DNA from: Galaxea fascicularis
Taxonomy: Eukaryota > Cnidaria > Anthozoa > Scleractinia > Euphylliidae
Direction: 5' to 3'
NCBI GenBank assembly: GCA_948470475.1
Contig: OX419341.1
Coordinates: 29,462,900-29,526,899 of the forward strand
DNA: 64,000 nt
Shown here: positions 9,516 through 23,000 of the stretch, piece by piece
How the letters are laid out: every line of letters begins with the position of its first letter
How positions within the stretch are numbered: position 1 is the first letter of the stretch
Program-made: the position numbers and the translations under genes
The notes under the pieces: model-generated
Seen by the model: only the letters and a program-made list of their open reading frames with translations
Databases searched by the model: none
Told to the model about the DNA's origin: nothing

Positions 9516-12500
9516 TTGACTGAAAAAAAAAAAGCGCGTTTGATGAATCTGCTTCCTCGGTGGTGATAGCTTTGGTGAAAGGAGGGGAAAGTTAAACTTG
9601 AGTGACGAAGCCGAGAGAAAGAATAATTCCCACGTGACCTTATTGGCGGCATTGGATCTTATTTTCGCACCTCCGCGCAGTTTCCATCACCAAGCAGGCT
9701 GTATAAGTAGACTGGAACGGATGGACTAATATTCAAACTCTTGCAAAGTTGCGAAAGGAATTATTAGAATTATTAGGAAAGACTCGATCGCGAAACAGTG
9801 CGTGCGAGCAGTGCGACACAGGACTAGGACTCTTCCTCATTTCACGCGTTGGCGTGTGACACAGGGCTCCTCCTCATTCACGGTCATCAGTCATGCAGTC
9901 ATGAACTGGCTCAACGTTCGGCTAAAATTACTGTAGCATGAAAAACCTCCTGGCTCGGACAGGCCCATAAACTTACCCCATCTGGATGATTATAAGAGTT
10001 CACCATAGCTGGTTGAGGATTGTTTCTTCGGTGCCGAGAATAAGGGAAAACAAACCCTGTGGCGAATGGCTTCCTTTGTTGAAAGTGCTGCTGATACGTG
10101 CTCGAACCAAATTTGTACTTGATCGGCGCATAATTGGCGGTAGATGCCCTGAAAGAACACGTTTATGCAGTTGGTTCAACCTTTCTTTAGCCCTGATTAT
10201 ACCTCTGTGTTAGTAAGTGTGGGATTTGTTTAACATCTACGCGGCCATTTCATGACCTGCATGCTTTTCTAAGTAGAAATTTCATGCATGGTGAGAAATT
10301 AAATGGGCATCTTGGTTAAGACTCGCGTACATGTTTCCCAGGGTCCCAGAGGGTTTTTCTTTCGGCTTGGTAAATAAACGGGGAAGCCAGTGCGGATCCC
10401 GAGCCACGAGGCAAGGAAAAGGGATTTTTCGCTTCTCCGATCACCATATCTCTGGCACTTAGGATACATACTTGGAGTTAACGGCTGCTCATTTGTAGCT
10501 TTAAAAATTATACAAAAAAAACTTGATGACTTGTGTGAGAATGCCACGGAGTTAACTGCTTCAATAAAAAGTAGTAAACGACACTGTATGTTTAAAATTT
10601 GCGGGTTAAAAAAAAACAGCATTTTTACTGATTTCACAGTTTCTAATTAATTTTCAAAACTCTCAAAAGGCGCAATGTAAATATATATTCTTGTAACCAA
10701 CCATTTGTATTTTCGGAGTAACTGCAGAATACCCAGCCATTTCAAAGCTGCACTCCTGAAAAGAGTGGATATGAGGATATACAATGGCGAAAACTCTTCC
10801 TCCCCCAGTAATATCCTTAGTAATTACGCAGATACGCAGTGGCGAAAACCACCCCTCCGCGAGTAGTATTCTAAGAACAGATCGAGATGAATGTAAACAA
10901 AACTGCGAATAAAGGCGCTTTTTATGAAAATTGTGCTGAATAACAAGACCTTCATCGGCCGAATCAAATGACCACAAATTGATTATGCCTCGCGAATCAT
11001 AGGTGTCACCGTATGTTCTGAAACGGAACAAAAGCGTGACTGTTTGGCCTTTCTCTGCCGTTTCCATGACGACCAACCTAACATCGAACAGTGGAGCTCA
11101 CAAATTGAAGGTTTTACCTGTCTGGCAAAGGTGGAGGCATATATCTTCCTTCAAAATCAGCATTATACTTGGTGTTGTACATGTGGCTGAAGAAAAAAGG
11201 TTTGAATGCCGGCTGATACAGAGCTGAAAGTGATGTTAACCGCAAACCAGGTCTGTCAAGCGGTGAGCTTTGTGGTTCTGAGAGACGAGATAACAAAACA
11301 CATAAAATAAAAAATTGAGAGCTCATACGGTTCCTTCATAATTAAATATCTAGAGCCAAACTGCAGGAGGATCTTTCATTCGATTTCAACAGTATACTTA
11401 CTCAATAAAGGTCGTGTTTGCCAGCTATGGCGGGAAGCGGAATGTAATGTCGTGTCCGGTCGTTGCTCATCTGTTGTTTGTGGACGCCAAGACTGCCGAG
11501 AAGCTGAGTAGTTTTCAGACGTTTCTTTCATGATGAAGAATCCCTTTTGTTAGATTACTTCATTTCGCTAAACGTCTGTAAGATATATGCCAGGAAGCGA
11601 TGACAAAATTCCGATCCCCTCGACAACGAAATGATGCTGCGAAAAGCCAGAAAGAGTGTATGCGTGATGAATGTTAAATAGCCACGCATTGTAATTCGAT
11701 TGTCACGCACTGAACAAATGCAAAAGTAACAAAACCTGCGAGCAAGTGCTCGAAGAAAATAATGGTGCTTCCAAAATAGGTCTCAAAGCATAAATTTACA
11801 AACTCTTGAACTTGAGTTCGTTTTTAGCAACAAATTGATCAACAACGTCGTCGGCAAATTTATGTTCAAATTTAATTGACAGTTTGGCGTGACATACTGA
11901 CAGCGGAGTTCTGCTTTAATGCTAAGCTGTCAGAAGCTGTCGAAGCGGTTAGTCAAGAAAGCTTGGAAGGTTAGTGTTTCTTTTGCATTTCCTTTATGCC
12001 AGCAGGTTGGAGTATCTAACATATGACCTGAGCATGCTGTGTTATTTAATCTTAAGCATTAACATAAATTTTCGCCAACTGAAAACATTCGTGCATCACC
12101 GCACGAGCGAAAGGAATAGCAAAAGTCTGTTCTCCGTAGTGTTATAGGCATAACTTTAGTACTGTTTTTAAGAGTTTAGATTTTAATTCATTGTCATTGC
12201 TTATTCCTTCCATAAGAATATACATTTCGAATGAAAATTTGACGATAATTGGCGATGGTTAAAAGGAAGACCGTCTGCTCGATGTCGGACTATGCAAAAC
12301 AGTAAACATTGATTTGAATTTCATCAGCTTGGCATTTATGTGACCTTTCTATTAACCGAAGTTTGTTGTCGTCGCGTCAATCGAAGAAAAACTTTTTTTC
12401 GCGGTAACAGAACTGCCAAACAAGATGGTTTGTCAGTTTGACTGTTGTGAGCGGGTGGGTCAACTGATGTCTTTGAATGTTTATCTGTTTAGCAAAATTT

Positions 12501-13645
12501 TGGGAATCGCTGTAGTTAACATGCGGTATTGACAGGTGACTATTTGTTGGCTATTTCATAAAAGAGTTAAATTTAGAAATTCACAGGACTGTGACGACCG
12601 AAAATTTAACGAGAATATGATCTGACATTTAATAGTCATGTCATGTCATGTCCTGAACGTGTTCGCGACATCGAAATCAAAAGAGGACAAGAATAAAATT
12701 GCTTAAAACGTTTTGCGAATTATCTAATTGCGGGGTGAGTTAGCCGTTGAAGACATAACGATAACCAGGAAGGAAAAAGAATTGGAAATGGAAATGGCAA
12801 CAACCAGTGATGGATCTTGCAAGCTCTTTGCAAATGTCACTGAGGACGGGCAACACTCCCGACATTGAGCTCAATTTGGGTGTTTATGAGCCTGATCAAT
12901 CAACCAACTAACCAACTATTTAATCAATTGATCAATCCATCATATTTTACCCTTCGTATTTGGGGCCGTCGACCTATTCACTGTGACTGGTCATTTAGGT
13001 CAGACCCTACCCCGCCTCCCCAATCCTTGAAGTCCACTTGAAATTTTGCTGCCTCAAAAGTCACTGCATTTTAGTCACTAAAGTTTAGTACGTTAGTGAC
13101 ATACAGTACGTGAAGATATCAACAGTGTTGACACAATTTCAGTACTGCTTACAAGTCGGCGAATGATGCTTTCTCCTACCTGTTGTCTGTTGTCTCCAAC
13201 ATCTGTATAACATTATGTGCTTTTTCCTATAGACGTTTTTGCTTCCGACTTCAATATTCAGAAAAGAAAACCAGGATCTATTGGTGCACCATTCGCAACA
13301 TAAAGTCAACTTTATTAAAATGGCCGCTCAGTTTGCTTTTGGTAAAAAATGTGCCGCACTGACGTCCAGAATTGGATTCGCTTTACCCATTACCCGCTGA
13401 ACGTCCAGTTGACGTTAAGCGGAGACACACTGAATATGTCGACGGCCGCTCAATATGAAGTTAAAACGTAACGGTAGTAACATGAAAATTCCAATGATTG
13501 CCAACTTTGCTAAAATTGCTGTAAGCATGTTATTGACATTGTAAATCATTTCCATATGATATAGTAGTCCACATCAATATGACGTTTGTCCCCGGCCGGC
13601 GTTTGCCTCTCTCGAAATGCGCGATAGAGTCCTCTAAAAAGACCC
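9516..13645. other. Gene-poor interval with a promoter-like patch
   Basis: No gene I can support over 4.1 kb. At about 9630-9715 there is a promoter-like combination: cacgtgacc, two attgg (inverted CCAAT) motifs, and tataagtag at about 9701. No convincing coding exon follows. The rest is A+T-rich with scattered short open frames that show no protein-family features. Confidence 0.45.
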
Positions 13646-13863
13646 CCTGGCCCCGGTTGTTCGAAAGCCGGTTTGGTTGCAGTTTTCAACTTTTGGATGA
13701 AAGTTGTTTCTGCTGCTTTTTATCAGGATTGTCTTCCCCTAACTGATCTAAGATTTTGCAGAATATCAGCGTTGAACGACGTTTGGAGATAGAGAAATAA
13801 ACTCCTTGATTAATTTTTAATCTTGGATTAGCGTTAATCGGCTTTCGAACAACCGGGCCCAGG
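13646..13863. mobile_element. MITE of about 218 bp, complete copy
   Basis: Terminal inverted repeats carry cccggttgttcgaaagccg at 13652-13670 and its reverse complement at 13839-13857; the similarity extends a few bases outward (cctgg). The interior is non-coding and matches the fragment at 367-566 in opposite orientation. It lies ~290 bp upstream of the opine dehydrogenase start. Confidence 0.8.
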
Positions 13864-14148
13864 TCATTAGGGACAAACTGTGAGAAGTAAATTTGTTAGA
13901 AAGTACACACAAGGAATATTTTCCACAGCCCGACTTACATTTTCACATTAATTATAACTCAAAGATGTCCCGTGGAATTTAAAAAAGAAAGCTATAAAAG
14001 CTGGCATATACGATAATCCGGCGGATATTCATAAGTTTGGGACGTTTGCGTAATTCTCTTAGGTGTCACTTGCCCTGGAAACGTCGAAAACGTACGAAAA
14101 GCAAAATGTTGTATTTTTTTCTCCATTCGCAGGTGCAGCAGTACCACT

Positions 14149-16358
14149 ATGAATCCAGAGAGCAATATAAAGCTGTTGATTTGTGGCAGTGGCAATGGAG
14201 CTCATGCTTTTGCGGGTATCGCTTCATCAAAGCCGGGAACTGAAGTTCGGGTGCTGAGCCTGTATCAAGACGAGGCTGAACGTTGGAGTAAAACTATGGA
14301 GACCGCTGACCTGGAGATCAGGTGTCATCGGCGTGATCAGGAGCCACAAATGATCAGATCTAAGCCAGCTCTGATAACTAAGAACCAAGAGGAAGCTGCG
14401 CGCGGTGTTGATGTCATAGCATTCGTGTTACCAGCGTTTGCTCATAAAGTGTTCCTTGAGGCCCTAAAACCGTATATCGAGCCTGGTGTGATTATTGTTG
14501 GACTCCCTGGGGCGTCGGGACTGGAATTCCAGGTGCGAGGCATCCTGGGAGACAAAGCCAAGAAGTGCACTGTGATGAACTTTGAGTCGCTGCCCTGGGC
14601 GTGTCGACTGGGCGAGTTTGGAAAGAAATGTGATGTTCTTGGAACAAAGGACACTTTAGTTGGAGCAATGCAGGTGAGAACGCCAATGTTTACCGGACCA
14701 AAATTGAGTTTTGCTTCTGCTCACCATAGACGGCATTTATTTATCGTATTTTTGTTAATTTACTTAACGTGGTGGATGATGTGAGAGTATTTTTTTCAAC
14801 TCTCTTCAAGCAAATATAGGGTCAGTTAAAGACGACACAAGCGCGAATGGGTTAACACTTTCTTCTACTACCGAACGTAAAAGGCAACAGTGACATTTTC
14901 CGATAAAAAACTTTTGATTTTCTTTCTCCCAACCATGTCACAACAAAAACAAAAATAATTAGAAGTAGAATTTTGCCTTTCCTTCTATTAAAAAACAGTT
15001 GTGTACATAGCAGCTCCATTTGACTTGTGAACTCGCATACCGTCTTGGTGGGCTCATATTGGATGGTTCTCGGACCTGATTTATTTATTTAAATACTAGT
15101 GTTGTTTTTATTTTCTTGTTAGATCGGTTCCGATGCAGTACCTAAGAAGGATCCAGTGGCCTCTTTACAGTACCTCCTGGGAGAGGTCCCACGCCTGACA
15201 GTCTCCGGTCACCTTGTTGCCATCTCTCTCATGAACCCCAACGCCTGCGGCCACCCAGCCATCGTATATGGCGAGTGGGAGGGGTGGGATGGGACTCCGG
15301 TGGAGCAAGTTCCGATGTTTTATACTGGAGTTAGCGAGGAAACTGCCGAACTGTATACAAGAATGTCGGACGAGTGTGTACAGGTTGGCAAAGTTATTAG
15401 CGAAAAAACAGGAGCAGATATGTCACAGGTTGGTACAGTCTTTATAGTTGGTTTGTTTGTTTTTGTCCGTTATTTTGCTAACTGAACAATCGCCGTTCTG
15501 TTGACACCGAAGTGATACGTGGTGGTGAAGTGAAAATGGATCTCAAGTGTTAAATCAGCCGAGTTGATAAGGTTAATTCGTCACCATAAAGAGATTCGAA
15601 TGCTGGCGAGCGTTAGCCATTTGTCAGAGCGAAAAGTTAGCAACACTGAAACTTCGAAACGTCAGCAGCAAAACCACGGGAGGGAAAAAAGGCCACGAAT
15701 CGAAAGTTTTCAAGACCGGACGACTCAAGTCGCCTTCTTTCCCGCCCAACCACTGGTCGCCCCTGGGTCTCCAAGGATGCAACAAAACATTGGCAGTGCA
15801 AAAAAAAAATGTTTGGCATCTTAAGCAGGATGAAGGAGACCAATTCTATTAAAAGGTCGCAATTTAATGTAAAATAAATAATTTCGAGGTGGCAAGTTAC
15901 GATTCATTTGCATACTGAAACGATAGGACCATCTCACATGGTTCCGGATCTGGTTATATCTTTATCTCCGCTCGTAGGTTGTTCCGATGTTACAGTGGGA
16001 CTTACGATGCTACCCCAATGATATCGCAGACAAGACAAACATGTGCACTGCACTGCGAACAAACGCTGCTTATCAAGGCCTCAAACATCCAATGAAACAG
16101 ATAAGCGAAGGCAAGTTCGTCCCAGACTTCCACCACCGCTACCTAACAGAGGACATTCCATACGGGCTTGCTGTCATACGGGGTATAGCGGAAATTGCAG
16201 GTGTGGAAACACCGAACATCGATAAAGTGTTGTTGTGGGCTCAGGAACGCAGTGGAAGAAAGTACCTAGAGGAAGGGCAGCTAAAAGGCGCTGATGTCGC
16301 CTCTACAAGAGCCCCTCAACACTACGGTCTCTTGACACTGACGGATGTGATGGGTTGA
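14149..16358 (+). CDS. Opine dehydrogenase (3 exons, 403 aa)
   Basis: Exons 14149-14673, 15123-15428 and 15978-16358 are all phase 0 and join to 1212 nt. The start is accactATGaat. The protein has an N-terminal Rossmann NAD(P)H site (LLICGSGNGAHAFAG, residues ~8-22) and the C-terminal octopine/nopaline dehydrogenase domain, with the NPNACGHPAIVYG segment (family catalytic His) and RYLTEDIPYG, whose Arg and Asp match the substrate-binding pair of octopine dehydrogenase. At 403 residues it is full length for the family. It reductively condenses an amino acid with pyruvate using NADH to form an opine, regenerating cytosolic NAD during anaerobic glycolysis. Which amino acid (octopine, strombine, alanopine or tauropine type) cannot be read from sequence. 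No AATAAA lies between the stop and the Helitron-like element that begins 178 bp downstream, so the transcript may end within that element (attaaa at 16752, aataaa near 17394). Confidence 0.93.
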
Positions 16359-16535
16359 CCTTTGAAAACCACTTCGATACCCTTACGAAAACGACCTTAG
16401 AGAAGTATATATTTCTGTTTTCTCAATTGGAGAACTGATCTTGTCGTTGCTGTTCTTTCAAGACTACTTGTGCCCTTCAGTGCTCGCTTTGTGATGCTTG
16501 TGTTGTTGCCTCACTGCTGAGTATCATCTTTTAAA

Positions 16536-19500
16536 CATAGGCACGCAATGCGTGCTTGAGCTATTTTGTGAAGGGCGATAAAATGTTGATAAGATAAGGA
16601 GAAGTCAGAAAATGGTTGAATGGTGAGTCATTTATCTGTGGCGCTTTTGGTTTTTGCTATGGTATCGGAGAAGTACGAGCAAACTGTTTTTCATTTGATT
16701 TTTGTTTAGTTTTCTTATTTCTAAGACTGATTTTGAGTTTGATTTGTACCAATTAAATAGTCATTCATCCTACATTTTTTGAAACAAGAGTTTCATTAAT
16801 TCCGCAAAAACCGATATATAATATATTTTCTATTATTTGTTCATTTTCTTTCTCCGCACTTTCGCAAACACTATATTCTTCCGGTCCCTCAAAACCCCCA
16901 AAGTATACGTACACGTGCTGAAACAGTTCCAGGACCACATGAAGAAATATTCGCAAACAAACGAACCACCAAACACAACGTAATATACAACACCAGCAAA
17001 AACAAATCAACGTTGAACAAATAGTACTGATAACGAATATAGATGTAATTGACATAATTCATCAATTTCTGATTTTCAAGTGCTTTGTACTTTTTACTTC
17101 GGACAGCAAAAATAGCCCGACCTAAACAAACGCTCTTATTTTAGTGTTGGGCCTTTTGCTGACAACGTCTGTGTACGGTAAGCAGATGAGCGTAACACCG
17201 CGTTATATCCCGAAATAAGGGAAATATTAAACTTACCGACTCGAAAACAAACCACCAATTACTTCCAAAATAAGCTCCTCCGAATTAAGAGCGTCAACAG
17301 TTGTACAATATTAAAAAACCCGATCAACAGACAAACAACGGATCGAAATCCGCCAATAAGAAGAAGAGAAAATTGAAGTTGAGAAAAGTAACCAATAAAC
17401 ATAGGCACGCAATGCGTGCTTGAGCTATTTTGTGAAGAGTGGTAAAATGTTGATAAGATAGGGAGAAGTCAGAAAATGGTTGAATGGTGAGTCATTTATC
17501 TGTGGCGCTTTTGGTTTTTGCTATGGTATCGGAGAAGTACGAGCAAACTGTTTTTCATTTGATTTTTGTTTAGTTTTCTTATTTCTAAGACTGATTTTGA
17601 GTTTGATTTGTACCAATTAAATAGTCATTCATCCTACATTTTTTGAAACAAGAGTTTCATTAATTCCGCAATAACCAATATGTAATATATTTTCTATTAT
17701 TTGTTCATTTTCTTTCTCCGCACTTTCGCAAACACTATATTCTTCCGGTCCCTCAAAACCCCCAAAATATACGTACACATGCTGAAACAGTTCCAGGACC
17801 ACATGAAGAAATATTCGCAAACAAACGAACCACCAAAGACACCGTAATATACAACACCAGCAAAAACAAATGAACGTTGAACAAATAGTACTGATAACGA
17901 ATATAGATGTAATTGCCATAATTTATCGATTTCTGATTTTCAAGGGCTTTGTACTTTTTACTTCGGACAGCAAAAATAGCCCGACCTAAACAAACGCTCT
18001 TATTTTAGTGTTGGGCCTTTTGCTGACGTCTGTGTACAGTAAGCAGATGAGCGTAACACCGCGTTATATCCCGAAATAAGGGCAATATTAAACTTACCGA
18101 CTCGAAAACAAACCACCACTTAATTCCAAAATAAGCTCCTCCGAATTAAGAGCGTCAACAGTTGTACAATATTAAAAAACCCGATCAACAGACAAACAAC
18201 GGATCGAAATCCGCCAATAAGAAGAAGAGAAAATTGAAGTTGAGAAAAGTAACCAATAAAAAACGGTTAAAAGTGACCAATCATTGTAACAGAAAATAAA
18301 TTCAATTAGAAGTTGTTGTAAACAAGTTGAATTGCCACGTGCAAATCTTGTGATTGATCAAAGGTCATGTTGGATGCACGTGACCGATCAAAGTTGGGAG
18401 TCGCATTTAACCAACAGCGTTGCATTATTCATGTGGGAATTAACCAAAGAACTTGCTATTACCAAACGTATGCACGTGATAGATCAAAGTTGAAAATCGC
18501 ATTTGATAAACAGGCCTGTATGTCTTGGTGCCTGTTTACACGTGAGAGACAAAAGTAATTTGACAAATGACATTGCTCACTATCCGAAATCACCATTTTC
18601 ATTGTTTAACATAAAAACGGCTTCACTTCAAGGGGAGCAAATATCCAGATTAAGGATTCCCTTCCATAGCATTTTTCTTCCGTGCAAATATCACTCGTGG
18701 AAACAGCCACTTCTGATTAGACTAATATTTATAGTTTTCAAATCCGTCAAACATATGTTTATTTTCGTCACACAATGCTCTTCTAGTTTTAAGAATGTTC
18801 TTGCGGTTTTGACAAAATAAGCAAAGGAACCGAAAAAAAAACACAAGAAAAATTACAAAACTAAGCACTCGTCCACTTCGAAACGAAATATTTGCTCCCC
18901 GAGTAGGAACCGCTCAACCAAATTACCTTGATGCTGAATCAATTACCACTAGCATTATTCGTTTAACGTTTTTTGCCGCTTTTCACCGCCTGTATTATTT
19001 CCGATAATCAGAGCATTCAATCAGTTCAATGGCATATAGTAATATGCGATTTAAAGAACACTGCTTGATCTCAGAACGGCATTTCTTCCCCGCTAGGTTT
19101 CTCGCGGTTACACCACGGGTTGTTTGAATAACTCGACGTTTTAATTCTCAAAAACTAAATTTCATTGTTTTTAACCCTTAAAAATTCTCCTCAGAAGTGG
19201 TCGAGTGCCACTAACATAGTTCTACTTTCGTTTTCATCGGGAGAGATGAAAAACTCCGGCTGATATTTGCTAACAATGGGAAAGGAATGAGCTGCTCGTT
19301 TCAGCAGACGGTCATTGGAGAGGAAAGATTGCGTGACGAACCAAAAGAGCGTCTGCGAAGGAGACTAAACACACGGTTGTTATAACCAACAAGCCGCGGC
19401 CGTAAACTTCAAATACTTTCGTCCCCTCCTTACTACCTTCATCATCCATCGAAACAGCACAACTCATATTTCATTCTAATCTGACTCCAGTATCTCACGC

Positions 19501-21624
19501 CTGTCGTTGTCATTCACGCATGCGTTAAATATACAAACCCTTTTCTCCGGAAAGACTACCATAATGGTGGTACCCCATGGCGTGAGAGTAATAAATAAAT
19601 CACGCAAAAGCAGATAGATGACGCGTGACATTCCACGCTGATGTTCCTTTGAGCGTAATCAACACGCATGTGTAACTTAGTCTCAGTGCTGACCATCACT
19701 GACCACATGCTTTCAAAAACACTTTAAAACAGGGAATTAGATTGGCCGCTGGCTGAAACAATGCCATCTAAAGAAACCTTTATTTCATTGGTTCAAGGCA
19801 GACCCACCCGACCAAGGAAGAATTTCTTGAGCTTCATGCTGACATAGAGCGATTTTGTTTACACAAAATAGCTCAAAAAACGGTTAAAAGTGACCAATCA
19901 TTGTAACAGAAAATAAATTCAATTAGATGTTGTTGTAAACATGTTGAATTGACCACGTGCAAATCTTGTGATTGATCAAAGGTCATGTTAGATCCACGTG
20001 ACCAATCAAAGTTCGGAGTCGCATTTAACCAACAGCGCTGCCTTATTCATGTGGGAATTAACCAACGAACTTGCTATTACCAAACGTATGCACGTGATAG
20101 ATCAAAGTTGGAAATCGCATTTCATAAACAGGGCTGTATGTTTTGGTGCCTGTTTACACGTGAGAGATAAAAGTAATCCATTTGACAAATGAAATCAGCA
20201 TTTTCATTGTTTAACATAAAAACGGCTTCACTTCAAGGGGAACAAATATCCAGATTAAGGATTCCCTTCCATAGCATTTTTCTTCCGTGCAAATATCACT
20301 TGTGGAAACAGCCACTTCTGATTAGACTAATATTTATAGTTTTCAAATCCGTCAAACATATGTTTATTTTTCCAGTTTTAACAATGTTCGTGCAGTTTTG
20401 ACAAAGTTAGCAAAGGAACAACAAAACACAAGAAAAATTACAAAACTAAGCACTCGTCCACTTCGAAACGAAATATTTGCTCCCCGAGTAGGAACCGCTC
20501 AACCAAATTACCTTGATGCTGAATCAATTACCACTAGCATTATTCGTTTAACGTTTTTTGCCGCTTTTCACCGCCTGCATAATTTTCGATAATCAGAGCA
20601 TTCAATCAGTTCAATGGCAAATAGTAATATGTGATTTAAAGAACACTGCTTGATCTCAGAACGGCATTTCTTCCCCGCTAGGTCTCTCGCGGTTACACTA
20701 CGGGTTGTTCGAATAACTCGACGTTTCAATTCTCAAAAACTAAATTTCACTGTTTTTAACCCTTAAAAATTCTCTTCAGAAGTGGTCGAGTGCCACTAAC
20801 ATAGTTCTACTTTCGTTTTCATCGGGATGACCGAATTCAAAGATGCTGAAAATCATTGAAGGACTTTCCAGGAGGCGCAGGTTGTGCATCACACGCAATT
20901 CAAAATAGTAAAGACACTTCCCTCGAAAACGTGAGACGTCAGGCTTTTCATTACACAGTAACTTAGTGCTGATTGGCTCTGTAGTAATTTTTACGTGGTC
21001 TCCGGCTGATCTTTGCTAACAATGGGAAACGAATTTGCTGCTCGTTTCAGCAGACGTTCATTGGGAAGGAAAGATTGCGTGACGAACCAAAAGAGTGTCT
21101 GCGAAGGAGACGAAACACACGGTTGTTATAACCAACAAGCCGCGGTCGTAAACTTCAAATACTTTCGTCCCCACCTTACTACCTTCATCATCTATCGAAA
21201 CAGCACAACTCATACTTCATTCTAATCTGACTCCAGTATCTCACGCCTATTGTTGTCATTCACGCATGCGTTAAATATACAAACCCTTTTCTCCGGAAAG
21301 ACTACCATAACGGTGGTACCCCTTGGTGTGGTAGTAATAAATACATCACGCAACGGTAGCTGGATGACGCGTGACATTCCACGCTAATGTTCCTTTGAGC
21401 GTAATCAACACGCATGTGTAACTTAGTCTCAGTGCTGACCATCACTGACCACATGCTTTCAAAAACACCTTTAAAACAGGGAATTAGATTGGCCCCTGGC
21501 TTAAACAATACCATCTAAAGAAACCTTTATTTCATTGGTTCAAGGCAGAACCACCCGACCAAGGAAGAATTTCTCGAGCTTCATGCTGACATAGAGCGAT
21601 TTTGTTTACACAAAATAGCTCAAA
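16536..21624 (-). mobile_element. Helitron2/HINE-like non-autonomous element (outer copy, interrupted)
   Basis: Read on the minus strand, the 5' end is tttgagctattttgtg (21624 downward). Near the 3' end the same 15-bp stretch occurs inverted (16556-16570), followed at once by a 7-bp-stem hairpin gcacgcattgcgtgc (16541-16555) and a ctatg terminus at 16536. Asymmetrical inverted repeats with a 3' hairpin outside the right repeat, inserted in a T run without target duplication, are the described hallmarks of Helitron2/Helentron-type elements and their short derivatives (HINEs). There is no Rep or helicase coding. The outer copy's own sequence is 16536-17399 plus 19878-21624 (about 2.6 kb); 17400-19877 is a second copy inserted within it. 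It starts in the 3' flank of the opine dehydrogenase gene. Confidence 0.7.
17400..19877 (-). mobile_element. Helitron2/HINE-like element (inner nested copy)
   Basis: The copy is 2478 bp. Its hairpin is at 17405-17419, right inverted repeat at 17420-17434 and left inverted repeat at 19862-19876. It interrupts the outer copy at the sequence that is intact in the inner copy itself (around 18258, aaccaataaaaaacggtt), splitting that A/T run with no extra duplication. Relative to the outer copy it lacks about 170 bp that the outer has at ~20828-21000 and has small extras near 18560 and 18768. An open frame shared by both copies (17629-17919 and 16765-17055, minus) is hydrophobic and low in information; I do not regard it as a gene. 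Confidence 0.7.
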
Positions 21625-22448
21625 AAGACAATAAAATACTTTTTTGTTTGCAAACAAGTACCAGGTGTAGCCAAGTATTAACGTAGCCTTCAGGGTGGGC
21701 TTTCAACAGATACTACTCATCTTGCAAACTAATTTTAGGAGTTATTTCATTTTAGTGAAAACATACTGCGTGATACGTCAAATAAACTTTTGTCCCCCGC
21801 TCATCCTGCAATCCTCGACCGGCCATAAAACGGCATTCAGCATCTGATCTCAAAGTTTCGTGAGGATTCCAGAAGCTACGAGGCGACTGGTTCGCTTATC
21901 GGAAGAATAGATAGTGGCAATAGACCCTATGCAAAAATGGCTGCCTTTAAATTATTCTTTTGTTCAAATTCAAAATAGCCCAACTAACCTTGCTCAGGAT
22001 AACAAATTCTATAAAATGTTTACCAACTGGAAGATCCATAGTTGTCCCAACGCACACTGTAGTCGGCGTGTACGCTGGAAGTACTTTCGTCTTGCCTCAA
22101 AGCGGATTTCTGCTGTCATTTCCCCAAGCAAAAAACCTTATTCCACACTGACTTTTCTCTATCCAGGAATACAATAATTACCAATGAATCGCTTGGAAAA
22201 AAGAATGGGAAGGAAAGGGGTCACTGTGTTCATGGATTAACACCCCATAAACGAGAGAATGGTACTACCTTTTACAATAGCCAGAACTAAACTTAATACA
22301 CAAAACACTTTTTATCAGTTAAAAACAGAGGAAAACCGTGTTATACATATGTACAAAACAGACCTTGTCTGAAAGTTTCAAAACGGTGAATGACGTAGTT
22401 GGCTTTGCATTAATACAGTTTAATTCAAACTTGCCTCACATTTTATAG
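21625..22448. other. Intergenic, no gene seen
   Basis: Nothing supportable on either strand apart from short chance frames. Confidence 0.5.
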
Positions 22449-22597
22449 AGCAACGAACTCAACCGGGGCCGCCAGCACTTTGAAGTTCCCGTTTTTGATT
22501 GGCTAACAACCTATCAAAGCCAGACTCCTTTGAAGTGGACTTGATCAGTGATCAATTTGTCGATTACTGTTTGGATGACCCCGGTTGAGTTCGCTGG
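22449..22597. mobile_element. Short MITE with inverted ends
   Basis: The left end agcaacgaactcaaccgggg is mirrored by ccccggttgagttcgct at 22579-22595. About 149 bp, non-coding. Confidence 0.55.
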
Positions 22598-22850
22598 ACT
22601 CTAAGATCTTATATTCCCGCTCGCAACAGTTACTTTTGTTTTCTTTTACGTTTCTGCTTGTTCTTATTGTTAAACAGCCTTCATAGTACAATACAAAGTT
22701 TCTTGTTCTTCTTCTTTTCCTGGTGTTAAATTAAGGGTTTGTTCGATTGGCAATACTCTTACATATAAGAAAAAAATCAGAGTTTGGAGTTCCCGTACTA
22801 CAAACGTTTGCAGATTTATTTTTTCAAACAAAATTTTCGAGCGTATCCAG

Positions 22851-22856
22851 TTTATT
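22851..22856 (-). terminator. Poly(A) signal of the VWA3-like gene
   Basis: AATAAA on the minus strand, 145 bp beyond the stop codon at 23001-23003. It is the first such hexamer downstream. Confidence 0.6.
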
Positions 22857-23000
22857 CTTGTTCCCGGAGACAGTCAATAATATTATTGAAAGCAACTTGT
22901 TGCTTGTAGCTGTCACAATCTCGTCGACAAAATAACTATAAACAAACTTTCCCAAAGTATTTTACAGTTGGCTAAATATGCGCTGATGGACAGCGTATCG

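Noticed and set aside
10663..11076. 137-codon minus-strand open frame
   Set aside because: No recognisable domain, no splice or promoter context, and composition not clearly protein-like.
16765..17919. Repeated 96-codon minus-strand frame in both Helitron-like copies
   Set aside because: Hydrophobic Cys/Phe-rich A+T-derived sequence. Its conservation is explained by recent duplication of the element.
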